Shown here: in pieces, positions 1 to 7,617 of the stretch
Numbering within the stretch: the stretch's first letter is position 1
Layout of the letters: the number at the start of each line of letters is the position of its first letter
Assembly: GCA_031259205.1 (NCBI GenBank)
Contig: JAIRLS010000341.1
Span: 1-12,357 of the forward strand
From: Bacteroidales bacterium
GTDB taxonomy: Bacteria > Bacteroidota > Bacteroidia > Bacteroidales > UBA4181
DNA: 12,357 nt
Direction: 5' to 3'
The notes under the pieces: model-generated
What the model was told of the DNA's origin: nothing
Seen by the model: the letters and a program-made list of their open reading frames with translations, nothing else
Databases searched by the model: none
Translations under genes and position numbers: made by a program

Positions 1-290
1 CCTAAAAGGGTCTCGCTCGACCCTAAAAGGATCAAACGTCATCCTTAAAGGATCAAGCGTCATCCTAAAAGGATCAAACGTCAACCTCAAAGGATCAAAC
101 GTCATCCTTAAAGGATCAAGCGTCATCCTCAAAGGATCAAACGTCATCCTCAAAGGATCAAACGTCATCCTCAAAGGATCAAACGTCATCCTTAAAGGAT
201 CAAACGTCATCCTAAAAGGGTCAAGCTTCATCCTCAAAGGGTCAAGCTTCATCCTCAAAGGGTCAAGCGCGACCCTCAAAGGGGGCTGTC
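1..290. repeat. 21-bp palindromic tandem repeat array (minisatellite), open at the left edge
   Basis: About 13 to 14 head-to-tail units of exactly 21 bp can be parsed, for example starting at 20, 41, 62, 83, 104, 125, 146, 167, 188, 209, 230 and 251. The last, degenerate unit starts at 272. Each unit carries a small palindrome, ATCCT-nAA-AGGAT, followed by a linker such as CAAACGTC. In the ATCCTTAAAGGAT units the palindrome is perfect around a central A. Units towards both ends carry GACCCT or AGGGTC forms in place of ATCCT or AGGAT, so both arms of the hairpin vary. There are no unique spacers. Because the period is divisible by three, one frame on each strand stays open throughout: an ILKGSNV-type heptad on plus and a TFDPLRM-type heptad on minus. 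The array continues beyond the window, so its full copy number is unknown. Confidence 0.95.
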
Positions 291-608
291 TTAAAATCCT
301 GACATGCCTGTGTCATAAGGCAGAAGGTAATCGCGGGCGTGTTTTTCAGTACAAAAGCCGAATCCTGCTGTTTTTATCCGCAAAACCTGAAACTCGCCGC
401 CTGAAAAATAAAAAAAGGCTGAATCTGTTTTGAAACAGTCCATGATTACGGGGTATTTCCTGTTCTGCATGTCACGACATGCGGTGATGAGAATCAAGTC
501 CCTCACAGGGCTTTTGGGATGGATTGAGAAAAAAGCGGGAAACAAAACACGGATGGGACTTTCCACTGACCCATAGCGCCTCAATAAAAGAGTGCCCCCG
601 AAATTGCG
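291..608. other. Gene-free stretch rich in short inverted repeats
   Basis: I see no credible gene here. The stretch holds several perfect short inverted repeats: CTGTTT-tg-AAACAG at 425-438, GCATGTC-ac-GACATGC at 467-482 and CCCT-cac-AGGG at 500-510. It also holds the dispersed repeat copy at 498-590. A minus-strand frame of 108 codons (291-617) crosses it, but that frame overlaps the repeat and resembles no protein I know. Confidence 0.6.
498..590 (-). repeat. Dispersed repeat, copy 1 (partner at 8440-8533 in the opposite orientation)
   Basis: Read on the minus strand from 590, this segment aligns with plus-strand 8440-8533. Both share CTTTTATTGAGG, then GCTATGGGTCAG, then CATCCGTGTTTTGTTTCCCG, with scattered substitutions between. 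I estimate 75 to 80 percent identity by eye over roughly 93 bp. Both copies lie in gene-free DNA beside other repeats. The copies are diverged, so this is not a recent duplication. Confidence 0.85.
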
Positions 609-733
609 AATCGCCATTTGCTCATTCGAAGAATTTTCCTTACATTTGCCCGCAGAATTTCACACATATAAACATCCGGCATGAATACGGTTAAAATTTT
701 GTACTTGATACGAATGCAGTATTGCGCGACTTT
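609..733 (+). pseudogene. Duplicated promoter and 5' end of phoH, truncated and frameshifted
   Basis: This 125-bp segment matches 1616-1742, the promoter, leader and first 18 codons of phoH, with nine substitutions and two single-base gaps by my alignment (about 91 percent identity). The ATG at 681 corresponds to the phoH start at 1689. One T is missing from the run after codon 6, which shifts the frame. The resulting 21-residue product begins MNTVKILYLI and stops at 744-746. The match ends within the codon-18 region (733), and no later phoH sequence follows. It cannot make a PIN domain, but its promoter boxes are unaltered, so it may still be transcribed. Confidence 0.9.
617..648 (+). promoter_or_regulatory. 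Duplicated copy of the phoH promoter
   Basis: A TTTG (-33 type) box at 617-620 and a TACATTTG box (TAnnTTTG, -7 type) at 641-648 are separated by 20 bp, the same boxes and spacing as the phoH promoter. Downstream lie the phoH fragment, a 28-codon frame and the DUF2490-type gene starting at 839. This promoter could therefore now serve that gene, which is an inference. Confidence 0.6.
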
Positions 734-755
734 TGATAAACGCTAACGAACAGAC

Positions 756-842
756 ATGAGAGCAGTTTCGATATGGTTTGCCGGCGTGTGGCCGGCCGTT
801 TATGCACAGTTTACCGATACTCCCGAATACAGGACAGCATGA
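756..842 (+). CDS. Possible 28-residue signal-peptide-like reading frame, ATGA-coupled to the next gene
   Basis: The ATG at 756 opens a frame of 28 codons that ends at the TGA at 840-842, overlapping the ATG (839-841) of the DUF2490-type gene by the ATGA arrangement. The N-terminal residues (MRAVSIWFAGVWPAVYAQ) look like a short export signal with an A-Q cleavage context, followed by only ten residues. It lies just after the truncated phoH fragment, so it may be a remnant of a gene lost at the rearrangement, a leader that couples translation, or chance. I do not recognise a family. It is too short for composition to help. Confidence 0.25.
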   Translation: MRAVSIWFAGVWPAVYAQFTDTPEYRTA

Positions 843-1498
843 AGAAATTGACGATGATATTCCTGAGTGTTTTATTTGCCTGCGCTCGGACAGCAAATGC
901 CGGTGAGGGGAAAAAACAGGACGCCGGGTTATGGGTATTTGCCGGCATCAGTCCCCAACCGTTCGGAGGGAAATGGCAGATGCTGTACGGACTGGAATAC
1001 AGGAGCAAGGAGCATTTCAGGGAGACGTCCCTCTGGTGCGTTTCGGTGAACGTGAATTATATTTTTAACTCTTTCATACAGGCAGGTACCGGTTACGAGT
1101 TTTTTATGAACCGGCAAGCCGATGGCTGTTTCAGCCCGGAATACCGGTATTATCCGGAGGCGATTTTTTCCTGCAAGCTGGGAGCTTTTTCGGCAAGCCT
1201 CCGTTCGCGGGTGATGAATACGTTTACGCAGGTCAGCGACCCGTATTGGGAAGGACGTAACCGGTTGAAAACAAGTTATGCCATCAGGGGAACGAGGCTG
1301 AAACCCTTCGTCGCTGTGGAGCCTTACCACGATATTTATCCGGTAAAACCTCGTTTCAGGAAGATACGCTATTTCGCAGGAAGCTCTATCTCGTTCAACC
1401 GCCGGCAAAAATTCGACGTGTACTATCTGCGCGAAGAATACCTGCATAACCCTTTCCTTCGCCATGCGATACAGGTAGAATACAACCTCAGTTTTTGA
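839..1498 (+). CDS. DUF2490-type outer-membrane beta-barrel protein
   Basis: A 219-residue protein of unknown function, probably an outer-membrane barrel. The start at 839 gives a good signal peptide: a KK pair, then a hydrophobic TMIFLSVLFACA core and cleavage after residues TANA (about residue 21). An in-frame ATG at 773 would place 22 unrelated, arginine-rich residues before it. The mature part alternates aromatic and polar residues as in beta-strands: LEYRSKEHFRETSLW, then a GTGYEFFMN strand, an EYRYYPEAIF strand, LRSRVMNTF, and LKPFVAVEPYHDIY. It ends in a strand with aromatic C-terminal Phe. The order of R-rich strands followed by a 'P(F/Y)v..E' strand fits PF10677. It lies between the truncated phoH copy and intact phoH, so it may be read from the duplicated phoH promoter. 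The family call is from pattern memory; barrel topology is inferred. Confidence 0.75.
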   Translation: MKKLTMIFLSVLFACARTANAGEGKKQDAGLWVFAGISPQPFGGKWQMLYGLEYRSKEHFRETSLWCVSVNVNYIFNSFIQAGTGYEFFMNRQADGCFSPEYRYYPEAIFSCKLGAFSASLRSRVMNTFTQVSDPYWEGRNRLKTSYAIRGTRLKPFVAVEPYHDIYPVKPRFRKIRYFAGSSISFNRRQKFDVYYLREEYLHNPFLRHAIQVEYNLSF

Positions 1499-1511
1499 CC
1501 TTCAACGTCAG

Positions 1512-1550
1512 GCACGAAGGCGCGAAGGCGCGAAGGCACGAAGGCACGAA
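1512..1550 (+). repeat. 8-bp tandem repeat (GCRCGAAG) with a dispersed 24-bp tail
   Basis: Five units in a row: GCACGAAG, GCGCGAAG, GCGCGAAG, GCACGAAG and a final GCACGAA that runs into TGTAGAGGC. The block from 1536 to 1559 recurs on the opposite strand at 8575-8598 with one difference in 24 bases. A short inverted repeat follows, GCAGC-agtgcg-GCTGC at 1575-1590. It sits in the gap between the DUF2490-type gene and the phoH promoter. No T-run follows the hairpin, so I do not call a terminator. Confidence 0.9.
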
Positions 1551-1623
1551 TGTAGAGGCAAAAGGAAACCTCCCGCAGCAGTGCGGCTGCCTGAATTGAA
1601 AAGATGAAAAATGTAAATCGACA

Positions 1624-1655
1624 TTTGCTCATTCAAAGAATTTCCCTTACATTTG
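1624..1655 (+). promoter_or_regulatory. phoH promoter (Bacteroidota type)
   Basis: TTTG at 1624-1627, a 20-bp spacer, then TACATTTG at 1648-1655 match the TTTG / TAnnTTTG pair recognised by the Bacteroidota primary sigma factor. Transcription would start around 1660, leaving a leader of roughly 30 bases before the ATG at 1689. The same arrangement is preserved in the duplicated copy at 617-648. Confidence 0.7.
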
Positions 1656-1688
1656 CCCGTAGAATTTCACACATAAAAAATATCCGGC

Positions 1689-3002
1689 ATGAATACGGTT
1701 AAAATTTTTGTACTTGATACGAACGTAGTATTGCACGACTTTAAGTGCCTTTACAATTTTCAGGAAAACGATCTGGTATTGCCCATTGTCGTGCTTGAAG
1801 AACTCGACAAAATGAAAAAAGGCAATGATCAGATTAACTACAATGCACGGGAATTTACCCGCGAACTGGACAAACTCGCAGGCGACGGCATGTTCAACGG
1901 CGGCGTCAAATTAGGCGAGAAACTCGGCAAGTTGAGCATCGAAACCGGCAAAAAGTTTTCGACTGAATTGAAACAGTCGTTCCCCGAAGAAACGCCCGAC
2001 CACAGGATTCTGGCCATTACCGAATACCTCGCCAAAAAACATCCCGACCGGCAGGTCATTCTGGTCACCAAAGATATTAATCTTCGAATGAAAGCCAAGT
2101 CAACAGGATTGCTGGCGCAGGACTACAAGAGCGACAAAGTGCGGGACATCAAAGAAATATCCAAGAGTATTGAAAAGATTGACTGTCCGGCAGAACTGAT
2201 CACCCGCCTGTACGAAAATCCCGACGGAATCCCGGCCGCAGAACTGAAAATGAAATACCTGCCGAAAGGAAATGCTTATTTCATCCTGAACGATAATGTC
2301 CTTGCCTGTTTTGACGTTGCCGGCCACTGTTTCCGGCGGGTGGACAAACGCCGCTGTTTCGGGATAGAACCGCGCAATGCCGAACAAACTTTCTGTATGG
2401 ACGCTTTATTAAGACATGAAATACAACTGATTGCCATTACCGGAAAAGCCGGAACGGGCAAAACGCTGTTGGCGCTGGCTGCCGCTCTTGCGCAAAACCA
2501 GTTGTATGAACAGATTTATCTGGCGCGTCCCATTGTCCCTTTGGCCAACCGCGATTTGGGATTTCTGCCCGGCGCGGCAAAAGACAAAATAGAACCTTAC
2601 ATGCAACCGCTGTTCGATAACCTGAGCGTGATCCGGCAACAATTAAAACAAAACAGTAACGAACTGCACAAAATTGAAGAAATGCAGAAAAACGACCGGT
2701 TGGTATTGTCGGCGTTAGCTTTTATCCGTGGTCGCAGTCTGTCGCAGACCTTCTTTATCGTCGATGAAGCGCAAAACCTTACCCCCCATGAGGTGAAAAC
2801 CATCATCACCCGTGCAGGAGAGGGAACCAAAATCGTTTTGACCGGAGATATAGAACAGATAGACTCTCCCTATCTCGACGCACAATCCAACGGCTTGTCC
2901 TACCTGACCGATAAAATGAACGGCCAGCCTTTCTTCACCCACATCAACCTTATCAAAGGCGAACGAAGCAAATTAGCTGAAATAGCCAGCCATTTGCTGT
3001 AA
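1689..3002 (+). CDS. phoH: PIN-PhoH family ATPase (YlaK type)
   Basis: A 437-residue two-domain cytoplasmic protein: an N-terminal PIN ribonuclease-like domain and a C-terminal PhoH P-loop ATPase, the usual layout and length. The PIN acidic residues are visible at D10 (FVLDTN), E37/E38 (VVLEELDK), D104 (TPDHRI) and D129 (VTKDI). The ATPase has Walker A GKAGTGKT at 252-259, the PhoH signature LARPIVPLANRDLGFLPG around 278-295, Walker B FIVDEAQN with D359/E360, and a sensor-like LTGDIEQID at 384-392. Family members are linked to RNA handling and stress; the substrate is not fixed by sequence. The start is set by the PIN beta-strand and the promoter about 35 bp upstream. Its promoter and first codons are duplicated upstream, at 609-733. 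It converges on the large minus-strand gene 60 bp away. Confidence 0.95.
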   Translation: MNTVKIFVLDTNVVLHDFKCLYNFQENDLVLPIVVLEELDKMKKGNDQINYNAREFTRELDKLAGDGMFNGGVKLGEKLGKLSIETGKKFSTELKQSFPEETPDHRILAITEYLAKKHPDRQVILVTKDINLRMKAKSTGLLAQDYKSDKVRDIKEISKSIEKIDCPAELITRLYENPDGIPAAELKMKYLPKGNAYFILNDNVLACFDVAGHCFRRVDKRRCFGIEPRNAEQTFCMDALLRHEIQLIAITGKAGTGKTLLALAAALAQNQLYEQIYLARPIVPLANRDLGFLPGAAKDKIEPYMQPLFDNLSVIRQQLKQNSNELHKIEEMQKNDRLVLSALAFIRGRSLSQTFFIVDEAQNLTPHEVKTIITRAGEGTKIVLTGDIEQIDSPYLDAQSNGLSYLTDKMNGQPFFTHINLIKGERSKLAEIASHLL

Positions 3003-3062
3003 AAACCGGCAATCCCGTTTTCCGTTCGAGAAATCGTTTTACAGCGCGCCGCTTGCAAGACC

Positions 3063-6000
3063 TTATTCTATCTCGGTAACAGGCATCTCTTTGTTAGTGC
3101 CGGACGGCGGTTTTGAAACCGGCATTTGCTGACTTTCCTGTGGAGGAACGTTTGTTTCTGTCCTGTTCATTTGTGCGAGGAATTGCCGGTATTTTTCCGC
3201 CGATGCAATCATATACATAAACCCGGGCTTTTTGTCCGTCGATTTACGCTGTTTTTCGGGCAGTTTTGTTAACCGGTCGTTAAAGTCGGGATCGGAGGAC
3301 AGCACTTGCATCAATTCGCGGGTATAGCCGAAATAGAACCATTTGTTATCACTTAATTTCAGATAGACGTCCAACACGTCGCCACCGGGGCGTCGGGATA
3401 TTTCGACGAAGCCGTCCACCAGCCGGTTAACTTGATTGCCCATCAGGTTGCCGATTCCGATTTTGCCTGCGGAGCAAAAGGAACGTCGTGCGGGATCCCA
3501 GGTCAGTTTCAGTTGTGTCAGCAGGAGGGTGTGTGTCAGTTTTTCCGGTAGAACACGTACTTTTCCGAGGGAGGATTCCTGCCTGAAGCGGAAGGCTTGC
3601 GCTATCCCCAGCCATTCGTTCAGCCCCCTAACATAGAGCGGTCGGCGCAGATCGACTCCCGACAGGTCGGGCATACTGTCTATTTTTGCAGCGATGAAAG
3701 CGGCAAGACCGGCGTCGAAAGGAAAATCTACCGCCAGCATGACGTCAAGCGCAGTTTCCTTATTGTTGAGGTTATGTACAATTTTTCCGACAGCGTTCAA
3801 TTCTACCTGTCCGAGCTCGACGCCCAGCGAAAGCTGTCCTTCCCCGCTGACGATGCATCTGTTGCGGTTGAGTGTCAGCAGATTTCCGGTCGAATCGGGG
3901 TTGTGAAGTTTCCCTTCCGGCGCTATGGAGTAAATCATCGAATCGCGGTTGTAGTGCAGCAGGCCGTGCGCCTGTATTAAAGTTTTGTCGGCATAGTTAT
4001 TGCGTTGTGAGAAGAAAGCGGGGTAGATGGAATCCGAAGCGAGGAAAATGCCGTTGTAGATTTTCCCGTTTTGTTGATTGACAGGCGTCTCACTCACTAC
4101 GATTTTGACGTCTGCGGGGTTCACTTCCGCCTTGAACTTGAACCAGCCGGAATGCAGGCTTTCACATTCCTGAACGATTTGGGCGACGCCTTCAAATTCG
4201 GGAAAGACTTTTTCCGACATAAGCGTCATTTTCCCTTGAAAACGGTAAAACGGACTGATGGTAAAACCCTGTTCTTCCGTGATGACGCCGGAAGCGACTG
4301 TTTTTCCCGATTTATCGGTAGTGACGTTGGGCATTTCCACCGGCACAGTTTTGTCGGTTTCGTCCACATAGTCATAGATTCCGGAGGCGGTGAATTTTTT
4401 CCTTCCTTCAATGCTTACTGTTGCCGAATGGATGAGATGCTGTTTCAGTGTATCGTTGAAAAGGATCTTTGCATTTTCGTTCAGTTCCACCTGTCCTTTT
4501 TCGTTTACGTTCAGTTTCTTTTCATTGGGAAAGATCAATGCATCGCCGGATTTCAGTAAATTTACGCCTTCCGCTTCCAGCTTTCCCGTGGAGTAGTTAT
4601 AGACGGCGGAATTAGCGACGAAATTCAGCGAATCGGCGCCGTACTTGGTCGATATGTATCGTGTGCCTTTGCTTTCGCCGGAGGTCATATATTTGAAATC
4701 CGCTGCTTCTTTCGGGACGTTGCTTCCCAGCCGGATCTCGGTTTTTTCCATATCCCATGAAAATTCGTCCACATAGGCTTCAAATCGGGTTTCGGGGAAA
4801 CGCACCAGGGCATGGCCGTCTTCTGCCGTAAAGTTTCCTGTACGGGTGGAATAGTCTACAGCCGCCTGTACGGTGTCGGCGGTTACAAACTGGTAAGCCC
4901 CTTCCTTGAGCACGCGGAGCCTGAACAGCGCCCGGTCGGCGTGGAGAGCGTCGGCGCGGAAAGCAAGGCTGTCGGATCGCAGGTCGGCTATTTCCATGTC
5001 CATACGGCCTGTCCCCGACAATCCTTTACCGGAGAGCATCAAGTTGCCGTCAAATTTGTGGACGGAATACATTGAGAAAGGCTTTTCGGTTTTGTAGATT
5101 CTCATCTTGTCATTGGCCGGTTCCCAGTGTACCTTGTTGCCTTCGGATTTTATTTCCGGAAATTGGACTCCTTCGGTTTGTTTCCGGACGGTAATTCCTT
5201 TTGCTTTGGATACATTCATGGAATCGGGATACAGGCCGAAATCATCGGTAAAGATGGATGCAGTAAGAAAATCAAGCGTCCCGCTTGCCCGCAGCCCTTT
5301 GCTGTCCAGGCTGATGCTGGCGCTCAGCTTCGCGTCGTTATAGGCGGAGATGGCGCTGTCGCCTGTTTCAAAGGTAAATCCGAGCGTATAATCCGGTTGC
5401 ACCTTCAGATAGCGGCGCATATCGGAGAAAATATTGGCTGAGGTAAATTTTCCGGGTAATACCAGATGCGTCCTGTTAAAATTTTCAAGGCTATCCACGA
5501 CAAAGGGGTCAAGTCGGAAAAAGAATTTTTCGTTTTTGTAGGCGCCGCCTTCAATGGAGGAAGCGCCGTATGATACTTTGGAAAGGCTGTCGCTGTGCAG
5601 TATCGGATATTCTTGCAGTTTGTGACGTCCCGATTTGTTGTCGGGACGGTCAATCAGGATGTTGCCCGATACATTTTCAATCACATTTTTCACTCTCGCC
5701 ATCTTTTTATTGCCCAATGCGTCTTTTTCATCCGACGGCACAAACATAATTACGGAATCGGCATGTTGCAGTCCTATTTTGAAGGCGTCGTAGTCGAAAT
5801 GCAGGGAATCGCCGTAAAAAATCATCTGTCCGGCAGATATCCGGCCGTTGATCAGCATATTCCTGTTTTTTTTCAGTATTACGTTTTTTTCATTGGGTAA
5901 CATTACTACTCGTTTCGAGTCGCTGACTACAATGTCGTCCACTCCGTTGATGGTAATATCGCCGGAACCTGTTTGCATGACGGCATTTTTGGCCGGCGCA

Positions 6001-7598
6001 TTGACCAGCGACCGGAGGTCGATCACGTCAAAATCCTCTTCTTTTGCGGCAGCATTCATGCAGGTGTACAGTTTGGGCTGTATGATGATGTAGTCCTGTT
6101 CTCTTTCGTAGGCGACAAAACCTTGTTTGGCAAGGTTGATGATCTGGTTGCGGGTGTCTTCTACCGTTTTCCGGATGTATCCCGCATATATTTCGACGGG
6201 GAACTCGTCGGTTCCGAAAGATTCCACACATTTTTTGAGCAATACCAGCGGATGATTCAAGTCGAAATGCTGCATCTGTTCGTATTCGTTGCGGTTGAAA
6301 TAATTCTGCGACCGGAAATCGGCACGTCCGATGGCGGAACCGCGGGAGATGGAAAAACTTATTTCCGGTTCGTCGATTTTCCATATTACTTGCTCGCAAC
6401 TGATTTCTGTTTTATGATAATTGTCGATGTATGGCGCCTGGGAAGAGGCTGCGTCGGAACGGATAAAATTGACTTCGCGTATAGGCGCCAAATAAGCAAA
6501 AGACACGTTGGTGTGAACGATAGAATCCTCCCCGAGATAGAATACCGGCGATGAATTGTAGGCGTTGATGCGGTCGTTTCGCAGGATAAAACTGTTGGAA
6601 CGGACGATCAGTTGCAGGCTGTCGTTCTTTTTGATGCGTACCTGCGCCTTTTTTTCGTTGGTTCCCGTTCCGACGGTGCGTGCTCCCTGTATGGTGACGC
6701 CGCCTTCGTAGGACACGTCCGGAAAAATGTTTTCAAAAACGCAGGTTGTCCCGTAGGTGTGAAACTCCGGATAGACTGCTGTCTGGGGACCCTGGTTGTG
6801 TCGTACTTTATCTGCCAGCCTGCCTTGTACCTGCTGCGGGAAATAGGTGGCATGGTAAAATGTTACCGAATCGGCCCCATATTGAGGTTGCCTCATGTCG
6901 ATGACGTAATTCCTCAGGTTGGCATAAACGTCCGATGCGGCGTATCCTGCGCGTTCCCATGTGACTGTTCCTCCATGACCTTTCCACTGTTGCGATACGG
7001 GATTGTACCGGCCGGAAGTACCGCCGATCATGATACTGTCGCCTTTTGTAAAACAGAACAAATCAATATTGTCGCATGTGACAGACAGAGCGTCGTTGTC
7101 CGTATCGAAACGAAAATCGCCGTTGGTCATGCGCCATTCGTTGCCCTGAGAATAGGAAAGCACTTTGCGGTTCAGCAGCGCTTCGACGGCGTTCATCAGG
7201 TTTTGCAGGCTCGTAGGGGTGGTTTTTTTCTCCGTCGCCGTCCGAATCATGGCTTTCATCCATGTATCATAACCCTTCATGCTGTTTTGCGGATCCTTAA
7301 AGGCCAACAGGCATCGCCACAGGGAATAGTAATGGATATTGCGGGCTTTTTTGCCAAGAAACAGGCCGGACAAATGCACGATTTGCAATTTTTCGTCGCC
7401 GGTAAAGATGTCGCCTGTCCATGCGGCGGCAAACTGTTCCGTCATCGCCCTGTCGGTTTCGGAAATTTTGATATTGCGAAACATTTCGTTCACCGTTGCG
7501 GGATAATTTTCCGGATCGTCAAATTGCGTGGGGGGTTGGGCATTGAGAAACAGTGTCAGCCAACCGAAAAAGAAGAAAAAGAGATTCCGTTTAATCAT
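3063..7598 (-). CDS. Very large exported protein of unknown function, about 1511 residues
   Basis: I do not recognise the family with certainty. The ATG at 7598 is chosen because it gives a clear signal peptide (basic MIKRN, five Phe in a row, cleavage near FLNA-Q at residue 20). A GTG start 27 codons upstream would bury it and run past the stop of the upstream gene. After a largely helical N-terminal part (about 35-170), the rest is rich in short beta-strands ending in G-N or D-S turns, such as GSGDITINGVDD and YGADSLNFVANSA. This suggests stacked beta-jellyroll or LptA/OstA-like segments in the periplasm or at the outer membrane; that is inference. The last 45 residues are a Gln/Pro/Thr-rich tail. 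No lipobox or catalytic motif was seen. It follows the APS reductase gene by 19 bp, so both are probably one transcript. Confidence 0.8.
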   Translation of the reverse strand: MIKRNLFFFFFGWLTLFLNAQPPTQFDDPENYPATVNEMFRNIKISETDRAMTEQFAAAWTGDIFTGDEKLQIVHLSGLFLGKKARNIHYYSLWRCLLAFKDPQNSMKGYDTWMKAMIRTATEKKTTPTSLQNLMNAVEALLNRKVLSYSQGNEWRMTNGDFRFDTDNDALSVTCDNIDLFCFTKGDSIMIGGTSGRYNPVSQQWKGHGGTVTWERAGYAASDVYANLRNYVIDMRQPQYGADSVTFYHATYFPQQVQGRLADKVRHNQGPQTAVYPEFHTYGTTCVFENIFPDVSYEGGVTIQGARTVGTGTNEKKAQVRIKKNDSLQLIVRSNSFILRNDRINAYNSSPVFYLGEDSIVHTNVSFAYLAPIREVNFIRSDAASSQAPYIDNYHKTEISCEQVIWKIDEPEISFSISRGSAIGRADFRSQNYFNRNEYEQMQHFDLNHPLVLLKKCVESFGTDEFPVEIYAGYIRKTVEDTRNQIINLAKQGFVAYEREQDYIIIQPKLYTCMNAAAKEEDFDVIDLRSLVNAPAKNAVMQTGSGDITINGVDDIVVSDSKRVVMLPNEKNVILKKNRNMLINGRISAGQMIFYGDSLHFDYDAFKIGLQHADSVIMFVPSDEKDALGNKKMARVKNVIENVSGNILIDRPDNKSGRHKLQEYPILHSDSLSKVSYGASSIEGGAYKNEKFFFRLDPFVVDSLENFNRTHLVLPGKFTSANIFSDMRRYLKVQPDYTLGFTFETGDSAISAYNDAKLSASISLDSKGLRASGTLDFLTASIFTDDFGLYPDSMNVSKAKGITVRKQTEGVQFPEIKSEGNKVHWEPANDKMRIYKTEKPFSMYSVHKFDGNLMLSGKGLSGTGRMDMEIADLRSDSLAFRADALHADRALFRLRVLKEGAYQFVTADTVQAAVDYSTRTGNFTAEDGHALVRFPETRFEAYVDEFSWDMEKTEIRLGSNVPKEAADFKYMTSGESKGTRYISTKYGADSLNFVANSAVYNYSTGKLEAEGVNLLKSGDALIFPNEKKLNVNEKGQVELNENAKILFNDTLKQHLIHSATVSIEGRKKFTASGIYDYVDETDKTVPVEMPNVTTDKSGKTVASGVITEEQGFTISPFYRFQGKMTLMSEKVFPEFEGVAQIVQECESLHSGWFKFKAEVNPADVKIVVSETPVNQQNGKIYNGIFLASDSIYPAFFSQRNNYADKTLIQAHGLLHYNRDSMIYSIAPEGKLHNPDSTGNLLTLNRNRCIVSGEGQLSLGVELGQVELNAVGKIVHNLNNKETALDVMLAVDFPFDAGLAAFIAAKIDSMPDLSGVDLRRPLYVRGLNEWLGIAQAFRFRQESSLGKVRVLPEKLTHTLLLTQLKLTWDPARRSFCSAGKIGIGNLMGNQVNRLVDGFVEISRRPGGDVLDVYLKLSDNKWFYFGYTRELMQVLSSDPDFNDRLTKLPEKQRKSTDKKPGFMYMIASAEKYRQFLAQMNRTETNVPPQESQQMPVSKPPSGTNKEMPVTEIE

Positions 7599-7617
7599 AG
7601 TAAATATTTTGATGATA

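Noticed and set aside
1..290. CRISPR array
   Set aside because: Units are directly adjacent with a 21-bp period and there are no unique spacers; no cas genes are near.
291..617. A 108-codon minus-strand reading frame as a gene
   Set aside because: It overlaps the dispersed repeat, and the resemblance to the frame at 8392-8631 comes from that repeat; it has no recognisable protein features.
773..838. Upstream ATG as start of the DUF2490-type gene
   Set aside because: It would put 22 arginine-rich residues before a clear signal peptide that starts at 839.
1575..1590. Hairpin GCAGC/GCTGC as terminator of the DUF2490-type gene
   Set aside because: The stem is only five pairs and no T-run follows.
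3003..3062. Bidirectional terminator between phoH and the large gene
   Set aside because: Only 3 to 4 bp stems can be drawn; the convergent layout makes one likely, but I cannot point to it.
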